Position numbers and translations under genes: made by a program. Below, piece after piece: positions 1 to 5,201 of a DNA stretch of 8,775 nt. A model generated the notes under the pieces. It worked only from the letters and a program-made list of their open reading frames with translations, was not told the origin of the DNA and made no database searches. The stretch is from Chloroflexota bacterium (GTDB lineage Bacteria > Chloroflexota > Dehalococcoidia > RBG-13-53-26). Location: assembly GCA_030616195.1 (NCBI GenBank), contig JAUWXW010000052.1, positions 1 to 8,775 on the forward strand, in the 5' to 3' direction. Positions within the stretch are counted from its first letter, which is position 1; each line of letters begins with the position of its first letter.

Positions 1-143
1 AGCCAGTAGGCGGTGCCAAAAGGCATCAATGGAAATGTAAACAGAAGTACAATCCCCAGAGCCAGCAGGAACCACTGCGTTTTGGTTCGCAGGATTGCCA
101 GATCTGACTCATATTTGGTATTGAAAACTCCACCAGGCAGCAT
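1..143 (-). CDS. livM: Branched-chain amino acid ABC transporter permease LivM, N-terminal part (runs off the window)
   Basis: The first 47 codons of a minus-strand gene are visible, beginning MLPGGVFNTKYESDLAILRT and entering a hydrophobic segment (about residues 27-44, WFLLALGIVLLFTFPLMP). The pattern of a short polar lead with a G-V-F-x-T-x-Y-x-x-D-x-A motif followed by a first membrane segment is typical of LivM permeases in livH-livM operons. LivM pairs with LivH in the inner membrane to form the channel of a high-affinity branched-chain amino acid type importer. The ATG lies 2 nt after the livH stop codon and is preceded by a strong GGAGGA ribosome site with 7-nt spacing, so the two genes are probably translationally linked. 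The rest of the gene lies left of the window. The call rests on the N-terminus and on context; the true substrate (amino acid, amide or organic acid) cannot be told. Confidence 0.85.
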   Translation of the reverse strand, partial: MLPGGVFNTKYESDLAILRTKTQWFLLALGIVLLFTFPLMPFGTAYW

Positions 144-145
144 TA

Positions 146-1045
146 CTAGATCCTCCGTATTATCTTTGTTCCAAAGAGACCGCTTGGCAAGATCATCAAG
201 ATGACTATCATAAGAAGAAAGGGTAGAAGCTCTCTAAATCCACTGATGTGCGGATCGATATAGGTACCAGCCAGGCTCTCTGCCAGGCCGACCATCAGCG
301 CGCCGACAAAACCACCTGGTAATGAAGTCAGTCCGGCAAGTAATAACACCGGTAGGGCCCTCATCATGGCGAAGCCCCCGATGCTGGTATCTACAGCAAA
401 CATTGATCCCAAAAGTAGGCCGCCGATAGCGGCTGACATACAGCCAACGATCCAGGCATAGCTAAATATCCGCTTGACATTTATTCCTAAGCTTTGACTT
501 ATGAGATTGCTTTCGGAAACACATCTCATGATCAATCCAGTCTTGGTGTACCGGAAGTAAGCCACAAACACCAGGAACATGGCTACCCCAACGATAAAGG
601 AAATCAGCAGCACCCAGGAGAAAGTAACACTTCCGATACTGACACTTCCCTCAGGAAATATCGGGATATCAGGCATGACCTGAGGTGTTCCTCCGAAAGC
701 CAGAATGGCAAAACCGTGGATAACGGAGAATCCCAGCACCAGAGTCATTACGAAGGTCACCATCGGAGCCTCAGGCCGGCCAATCAAAGGTCTTATCAGG
801 AAGCGGTCGATAAACAAGCCGAAGAGCACGGCAGCTATGAGGATTATTGGCAGGGCAGCCCAAAAATTCATGCCTACTGAGGCCATGAGCCACCACAGAA
901 AATAGCAGAGGAACATCAGTATCCCACCGACGGCCAGGTTCATAACGCTGGTGGCCTTGGCTACCACTATGACGCCCAGGACAATAAGAGCATAAACTCC
1001 GCCCAGCAGTATTCCTTCGACAGCGGCTCTGAGAAAAGTATCCAT
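146..1045 (-). CDS. livH: Branched-chain amino acid ABC transporter permease LivH
   Basis: This 299-residue, very hydrophobic protein has the normal length and layout of LivH. It has an N-terminal LLGGVYALIVLG helix (residues 13-24) and seven or eight membrane segments (about 9-29, 37-57, 61-80, 93-118, 140-163, 194-216, 226-256, 272-290). A cytoplasmic loop at 168-192 (TKTGLIMRCVSESN...LGINVKRI) corresponds to the R-x-x-x-x-x-x-x-A-x-x-L-G-I-N coupling loop that contacts the ATPases. The C-terminus LPSGLFG (287-293) matches the usual P-x-G-L-F-G ending. It sits between a truncated acyl-CoA ligase gene (36 nt upstream) and livM (2 nt downstream), an order common in catabolic anaerobes. The ATPases and the binding protein are not in the window. 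The ATG is preceded only by a GGGAG 13 nt away, so initiation may depend on read-through from upstream. The substrate is unknown. Confidence 0.93.
   Translation of the reverse strand: MDTFLRAAVEGILLGGVYALIVLGVIVVAKATSVMNLAVGGILMFLCYFLWWLMASVGMNFWAALPIILIAAVLFGLFIDRFLIRPLIGRPEAPMVTFVMTLVLGFSVIHGFAILAFGGTPQVMPDIPIFPEGSVSIGSVTFSWVLLISFIVGVAMFLVFVAYFRYTKTGLIMRCVSESNLISQSLGINVKRIFSYAWIVGCMSAAIGGLLLGSMFAVDTSIGGFAMMRALPVLLLAGLTSLPGGFVGALMVGLAESLAGTYIDPHISGFRELLPFLLMIVILMILPSGLFGTKIIRRI
151..156 (-). promoter_or_regulatory. Ribosome binding site of livM
   Basis: On the minus strand, GGAGGA stands 7 nt before the livM ATG and lies inside the last codons of livH. It fixes the livM start even though that start nearly touches the livH stop (TAG-TA-ATG). 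Confidence 0.8.
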
Positions 1046-1081
1046 TAGATACCAACTACTCCCGTCATGGCACTATCTGTC

Positions 1082-2314
1082 CTATTGAATGTTGACAGCG
1101 TCTCCGGGATGGACTGATACTACACCGCCTTCGGTTGAGGCGAAGATCTGCCTTAAATTCACCCCGATAGCAGCAAAGAACCTGGTGGTCTGCGGTGGTA
1201 GTACGCTCCCGGCGGCGTAGATAACCCTGGCCCGGTTAAGCCCGTGTTTATCTTTTAGAGGCCGGAATACTACCAGTCCAGCAATAGGGTGGAGTAACCT
1301 CTTGAATATGTTCATTTGGCCGCCGCTGCTGGACAGGTCGGCTCTGTCATACCCTAGGGACAGGCTGCGGTGGTATAGCGTCCTCTTTAGCCAGGTACCA
1401 CTGCCCACATTCGTCTCAATTGCTGAAGCGATCTGGTCCCACACCGGCGAGGGATAAACCAGGATGTGGGGGGAAATCTCTCTGGAGTCTTCCGGGGCCG
1501 TCTCCGGTCTCTCGGTGAAGTTGAGCTTTTGACCGGTTACCAGGCAGGCAGCAAAGCCCAGGACCTGCTCAAAGAACCACCCCGGCGTGATGATAGACAC
1601 ATATTCATCGCTGTCATAAGCCGGGTTCGAAGCCAGGGCCGTTTCCAGGGAGGAAAGCAAAAACTGGTATGTGGCCGGTAATGCCTTGGGTAAACCATTG
1701 CTTCCCAAGGTATAGAGTATCATAGCCAGGTCATCGCCCTTGCCAACAGCTAAGTTCTGCTCAAAGTGACCCGGGTGGCTTTTCTCGTGCTCTTCGCCCA
1801 GCCTGATTACCTCAGCCAGGCTGACCAATATGGCGTCATCATAATGCCGCAGCCCCTTATCATTCCAGTAGACTATTCTCTGTAGCAAGGGGAGTTCGTC
1901 ATTGATCTCCAGTAGCTTATCGACCTGCTCCTGGTCCTGGACCAACACAAGTTTCGACTGGGAGTCTTCCAGCACATATTTGGCTTCCTGGGGTGAGCTA
2001 CCCGGGTTTAATCCTAGTGCTATGCCACCGGCTGACTGGACAGCTAGCTCAGACCAGAACCACTCCGGGTTATTGTCGCCCAGAATGGAGACCTTGTCTC
2101 CCGCTTCAAGCCCTACGCTGACTAGACCTAGAAAGATGGCCTTGACCTTTTCGTAGCACTCCTTCCAGGTATATTCTCTCCAGATACCGTATTCTTTCTT
2201 GCGCAGGGCAACCCGGGTATCACCCCACTGCCGGTAGTTGCGTAACAAGAGCTTGGGAAAGGTATTATCCATACTCCGCAGAATAGATTGCTCGTTTTCT
2301 CGGCGGTTATTCAT
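1082..2314 (-). CDS. AMP-binding acyl-CoA ligase, C-terminally truncated and probably inactive
   Basis: The 410-residue product matches the large N-terminal domain of the long-chain acyl-CoA synthetase group of the ANL superfamily, the type often found beside liv transporter genes. Recognisable parts are T-F-P-K-L-L-L-R-N-Y (18-27), G-I-W-R-E-Y-T-W (43-50), G-D-K-V-S-I-L-G-D-N-N-P-E-W (72-85) and the A5-like F-A-S-T-E-G-G (391-397, normally Y-G-S-T-E). Family members are about 600-650 residues. This one stops with TAG right after the A5 region, so the T-G-D motif, the hinge and the C-terminal domain with the catalytic lysine are missing. A second in-frame TAG follows 9 nt later, and livH starts 36 nt downstream, so no remnant of the end is present. 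The phosphate-binding loop, normally Y-T-S-G-T-T-G-L-P-K-G, reads Y-T-L-G-S-N-G-L-P-K-A (201-211). This is therefore a decaying gene or a repurposed fragment. The start is uncertain: ATG at 2314, or Met15 at 2272. Confidence 0.75.
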   Translation of the reverse strand: MNNRRENEQSILRSMDNTFPKLLLRNYRQWGDTRVALRKKEYGIWREYTWKECYEKVKAIFLGLVSVGLEAGDKVSILGDNNPEWFWSELAVQSAGGIALGLNPGSSPQEAKYVLEDSQSKLVLVQDQEQVDKLLEINDELPLLQRIVYWNDKGLRHYDDAILVSLAEVIRLGEEHEKSHPGHFEQNLAVGKGDDLAMILYTLGSNGLPKALPATYQFLLSSLETALASNPAYDSDEYVSIITPGWFFEQVLGFAACLVTGQKLNFTERPETAPEDSREISPHILVYPSPVWDQIASAIETNVGSGTWLKRTLYHRSLSLGYDRADLSSSGGQMNIFKRLLHPIAGLVVFRPLKDKHGLNRARVIYAAGSVLPPQTTRFFAAIGVNLRQIFASTEGGVVSVHPGDAVNIQ

Positions 2315-2681
2315 AGGCTTTTCCGATGTAGCCAGTCTCTACGGCTTTCTCAGCGCAAGCCAGGCATAGCGTGTTCACCGAGGATGGGAGCAGTGGCCAG
2401 GTGCCAGTCATATTCTGCTTACGCTGTACATCTTCCTTCGCTCTGTGCCATTTTGTGCGAGGAATCATTTGAGTTGGGGTGGTCTTGTCATATATTTTAC
2501 CCGGATGGTGAAGTCGGACCAGAGGTTCGCATCAGTCATGTTTATACGAAAGTTGGTGATGATGGTAGCATCTTTGGCTGGGACTTGTCAAGCGTTTGTT
2601 TGTACTCGTCCAGTAGATTAGTGACATCCCGCCTCCCTTCTTCGGTTTTCTTTGCAGAGGCATCTGGCGACTCAAAACGAC
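2315..2681. other. Divergent intergenic region without a convincing gene
   Basis: These 367 nt lie between the minus-strand ligase/liv operon and the promoter of the plus-strand acx operon. The long plus-strand open frame across it has no recognisable protein character and runs into the riboswitch, so I do not call it. The region should hold the promoter of the minus-strand operon. The best candidate I see is the TTGACA at 2591-2586 listed separately. No repeats, tRNA or strong stem-loops were seen. Confidence 0.5.
2562..2591 (-). promoter_or_regulatory. Candidate promoter of the ligase-livH-livM operon
   Basis: On the minus strand there is a perfect TTGACA (2591-2586), then 18 nt, then TACCAT (2567-2562), a mediocre -10. 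It would give a leader of about 245 nt before the ligase gene. The -35 is good but the -10 is weak, so this is tentative. Confidence 0.3.
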
Positions 2682-2710
2682 TTGACTTTTTTGCGGGTGG
2701 GTTCTATAAC
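2682..2710 (+). promoter_or_regulatory. Sigma70-type promoter of the acxABC riboswitch transcript
   Basis: TTGACT (2682-2687), a 17-bp spacer and TATAAC (2705-2710) form a near-consensus housekeeping promoter. Transcription should start near 2717, about 27 nt before the first paired base of the riboswitch aptamer. The second module at 8149 has the same hexamers and the same spacer length, which strongly supports both. Confidence 0.8.
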
Positions 2711-2743
2711 AATAGCATCCGAAAGCTTGACGACTTGATCGAA

Positions 2744-2835
2744 GACGGTGAAGAAAGGGCAAACACTGGCAAATCACGGGTCGCAAAGTCGTAGGTCTAA
2801 GGCCGATAGGCTATGACGGTTGGACTGCTGCTGTC
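2744..2835 (+). promoter_or_regulatory. GEMM-I-like (cyclic di-GMP-I class) riboswitch aptamer, copy 1
   Basis: Elements appear in the order expected of the GEMM-I fold. The outer P1 helix pairs GACGGTG (2744-2750) with TGCTGTC (2829-2835), with some G-T wobbles. AGGGCAAA follows (2756-2763), then a short hairpin (2764-2779, imperfect), then TCGCAAAGTC (2781-2790, compare family GACGCAAAGCC) and GGTCTAAGG (2794-2802). The second hairpin arm has GTC/GAC and GCC/GGC pairs closed by a GATA loop (2795-2817), and CTATGACGG-TTGGACTGC (2811-2828) matches the family 3' segment CTATGAtaGCC-GGTTGCC. The class is recognised from memory of the consensus. Binding of cyclic di-GMP, rather than a related cyclic dinucleotide, is inference. 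It follows a good promoter and leads into a terminator, upstream of the acetone carboxylase operon. Confidence 0.8.
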
Positions 2836-2860
2836 AGTGGAAGGTGGCAGCCCCTTTTTT
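2822..2860 (+). terminator. Intrinsic terminator forming the expression platform of riboswitch copy 1
   Basis: The 5' arm 2822-2832 (GGACTGCTGCT) pairs with 2843-2853 (GGTGGCAGCCC), with one A-C mismatch and wobbles, across a 10-nt loop. It is followed by C and six T (2855-2860). The 5' arm shares 2822-2832 with the 3' end of the aptamer, including part of the outer P1 strand. The folded aptamer and the terminator therefore cannot coexist, which predicts that ligand binding allows read-through into acxA (an ON switch). Confidence 0.8.
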
Positions 2861-2994
2861 CATATTGCGAAGCACCGCAGGCTCCCATCGTATCGACTCA
2901 GTGTAGCTTTTGAGGGAAAAAGTAAACCGGCGTGCTACGAAAGGCACCAGAGGTTGCACAGTGGTGAAGCGGGGATGAGTGCGGATTAGCTTTG
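2861..2994 (+). other. Leader between terminator and acxA
   Basis: Roughly 134 nt of untranslated leader beyond the terminator. No strong stem-loop, second promoter or convincing small gene was seen. A GTG at 2979 is in frame with acxA but lacks a ribosome site and is not used in this annotation. Confidence 0.5.
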
Positions 2995-3004
2995 AAAGGA
3001 GAGG
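2995..3004 (+). promoter_or_regulatory. Ribosome binding site that fixes the acxA start
   Basis: AAAGGAGAGG lies just before ATG 3009. It selects this ATG over the in-frame GTG at 2979, and the resulting N-terminus reaches the D-A-G-G-T motif at residue 13, as expected for the family. Confidence 0.75.
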
Positions 3005-3008
3005 TGGC

Positions 3009-5159
3009 ATGGATTCCGAAAAGCGAGTGCAGATAATTGCCAGTGATGCTGGCGGCACCATGACCGACATGATGGTGGTCGACACAGAGGGGAATTTCAC
3101 CATTGGCAAGGCGGCGACCACTCCTCGGGACCAATCTTTGGGGTTCTGGGAGTCACTGATTGACGCCTTCGAATATTGGGGTATTGATTTCCAGAAGCAG
3201 GCCAAAAGCATCCTTCCTGACGTTGAGGCTGCTGTTTACAGCGGCACGGCTATGATGAACGTGCTTCTAACTGAGACCGGCAGGAAGGTAGGGGTCATTA
3301 CCCAGCAGGGGGACGAAGATGTTTTCCTGCATGAACGGAGTGCCCAGAACTGGGCTGGGTACCCTTATCAGGACCTTCTCCATCACGTGACTCACCACCA
3401 CAACAGACCCCTGGTACATCGCAGGCTGGTGAAGGGGGTCACCGGTCGGATAGATATGTTTGCCATGGAGGCTATCCCTCTTTACGAGGATGAGGCCAGG
3501 AAGAGGATCGAGGAGCTCCTGGACGAGGAGGTAGACGCCATAGCCGTCTGTTTGTGGTTTTCCTACCTGAACCCGGCACACGAGCTGAGGGTGGCTGAGA
3601 TAGCCAGCGAGGTGATGAAGGAACGGGGACGCCAGGTGCCGGTACACCTCTCTCACCAGCTTTGTCCCATCATGAGGGAGGTGGGCCGTCTCAACACGCT
3701 TGTCCTTCATGCTTACGCCGCTGAGCCGGGACGCGAGCAACTGTTCAAGATTGAGCAGAAGATCGGCGACAATGGTTACAAGTATCCTCTCCAGATAGTG
3801 CTGGCACATGGGGGGCTGACAAATATTCGCTACCCCAGGCTCCACGAGGCGACCTTCTCTGGGCCTATTGGCGGCTTGCTGGGAGTCCGGTATCTAGCCC
3901 AGGAGATGGGGATGGGGAACTGGGTCTGCTCTGACATGGGCGGCACCAGCTTTGATGTAGGCCTTATTATGGGTGGTGAGCCTGTGATGCAGCGAGAGGT
4001 GGTCATCAACCGGAGGATTTACAATATCCCCACTCTGGTCATGGACAGCATCGGCGCCGGCACCGGGATGTACCTCACCATTGACCCCATCACCAAACGA
4101 ATCACCTTGGGGCCTGACAGCGCCGGGGCCGATCCAGGGCCGGTGTGCTATGACATGGGCAACGAGGCACCCACGGTGATGGACTGCTGCCTCATCATGG
4201 GCATCCTGAATCCAGACAATTACCTTGGGGGCAAGATCAAGCTGAAAAAGGATCTGGCGCTTAAGGCCATCAAGGAGAAATGTGCTGATGTCCTGGGCGT
4301 CGACCCCTACTATCTGGCAGAAGGGGTATACCGCCTCATCAACAGCTCCATGCGGGAGCACATCAGGTCAGTGCTCTATGCCCGGGGCTTCTCCCCGGCA
4401 GATTATCATCTTCTCTGCTACGGCGGAGCTGGCCCGATGCACGTCGCCGGCTACACGGAAGGCCTGCCTTTCAAGGGCGTGGCTACCATGCCCTGGGCGG
4501 CAGCCTTCTCGTCCTTCGGCTGCGCTGCTGTAGACATCACCCATCGCTACCAGAAGTCGACCGGGGTTATCCTCCCTTACGGAGCCGAGGATAGCTGGAA
4601 GTTGATGATGGGGCAGATGATGCTGAATACAGGCTGGGAGGAGCTGGAAAAACTGGCTCAGGCTGACTTCGGCGCCGAGGGCCTACCGTGGGAGGAGGCC
4701 AAGGTGCAGCAGATAGCCTATGTACGCTACGGCGGGCAGATGGAGGACCTGGAGGTGCCATCGCCGGTGTCCCGCATAAACAGCCCCCAGGATATGGACA
4801 AACTTATGGCCGCCTTTGAAGACCTGTATGAGAAGGTCTATGCTGGTGTGGCCAAGCACGAGCGGGCGGGGTTCCAGATCATGGAACTGGGGCTCACGGC
4901 TACCATCCCTAAGGTCAAACCCAAGCTCATCAAACGGCCGCTGGAAGGGAAGGAACCGTATCCACAAGCCTTGAAGGGCGAGAGAGAGGTATACATTGAT
5001 GGGAAGTGGCAAAAGGCTACCCTCTATGACATGGACCAGCTCAGGCCGGGAAATGAGATTCAGGGGATAGCCGTGGTCGAGGCTCCCGCCACCACCTTCT
5101 TTATCCCGCCGGGGAGGTGGGCCAGGATGGATGAGTGGTCACTGCTGTGGCTGTCGTGA
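3009..5159 (+). CDS. acxA: Acetone carboxylase beta subunit (hydantoinase A / ASKHA family)
   Basis: The 716-residue product has practically the same length as Xanthobacter AcxA (about 717) and matches it along its whole length as I remember that sequence. It begins with the nucleotide-binding D-A-G-G-T-M-T-D motif (13-20). A second ASKHA phosphate motif, C-S-D-M-G-G-T-S-F-D, is at 307-316, S-G-P-I-G-G is at 284-289 and Y-G-G-A-G-P-M-H at 471-478. The C-terminal A-T-L-Y-D-M-D-Q-L-R-P-G-N stretch is also typical of AcxA. In acetone carboxylase the beta subunit binds ATP and activates the substrates by phosphorylation; the alpha subunit joins them to acetoacetate, with ATP going to AMP and two phosphates. 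It is the first gene of a beta-alpha-gamma operon under a riboswitch and is probably cytoplasmic. A related ketone carboxylase (butanone, or the acetophenone type) is possible, but the presence of an AcxC-type gamma subunit favours acetone or small ketones. Confidence 0.93.
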   Translation: MDSEKRVQIIASDAGGTMTDMMVVDTEGNFTIGKAATTPRDQSLGFWESLIDAFEYWGIDFQKQAKSILPDVEAAVYSGTAMMNVLLTETGRKVGVITQQGDEDVFLHERSAQNWAGYPYQDLLHHVTHHHNRPLVHRRLVKGVTGRIDMFAMEAIPLYEDEARKRIEELLDEEVDAIAVCLWFSYLNPAHELRVAEIASEVMKERGRQVPVHLSHQLCPIMREVGRLNTLVLHAYAAEPGREQLFKIEQKIGDNGYKYPLQIVLAHGGLTNIRYPRLHEATFSGPIGGLLGVRYLAQEMGMGNWVCSDMGGTSFDVGLIMGGEPVMQREVVINRRIYNIPTLVMDSIGAGTGMYLTIDPITKRITLGPDSAGADPGPVCYDMGNEAPTVMDCCLIMGILNPDNYLGGKIKLKKDLALKAIKEKCADVLGVDPYYLAEGVYRLINSSMREHIRSVLYARGFSPADYHLLCYGGAGPMHVAGYTEGLPFKGVATMPWAAAFSSFGCAAVDITHRYQKSTGVILPYGAEDSWKLMMGQMMLNTGWEELEKLAQADFGAEGLPWEEAKVQQIAYVRYGGQMEDLEVPSPVSRINSPQDMDKLMAAFEDLYEKVYAGVAKHERAGFQIMELGLTATIPKVKPKLIKRPLEGKEPYPQALKGEREVYIDGKWQKATLYDMDQLRPGNEIQGIAVVEAPATTFFIPPGRWARMDEWSLLWLS

Positions 5160-5190
5160 CGGGCTCCCGGATTAAGAGCGGACACCACAA

Positions 5191-5197
5191 AGGAGGT
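5191..5197 (+). promoter_or_regulatory. Ribosome binding site of acxB
   Basis: A near-perfect AGGAGGT stands 4 to 5 nt before ATG 5202, after a 42-nt gap behind acxA. It supports strong independent initiation of the alpha subunit. Confidence 0.8.
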
Positions 5198-5201
5198 CAG
5201 A

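Noticed and set aside
494..880. Plus-strand frames opposite livH
   Set aside because: They are shadow frames rich in Gln, His and Ser on the complement of a clear membrane protein gene.
2469..2496. Weak plus-strand promoter-like pair TTGAGT-16-TATATT
   Set aside because: It is poorer than the duplicated TTGACT-17-TATAAC promoter, and nothing between it and 2682 needs it.
2288..2794. Plus-strand open frame of 168 codons across the divergent intergenic region
   Set aside because: It has no ribosome site and no recognisable family, and its composition is low in protein-like patterns. It overlaps the ligase start and the acx promoter and ends inside the riboswitch aptamer.
2979..3008. Possible earlier GTG start for acxA
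   Set aside because: There is no ribosome site before it. AAAGGAGAGG sits between it and ATG 3009, and the family N-terminus fits the ATG.
3894..4361. Minus-strand frames opposite acxA and acxB, including those at 5643-6194 and 6642-7319
   Set aside because: They are mirror frames of strongly conserved coding sequence, with no start signals or family resemblance.
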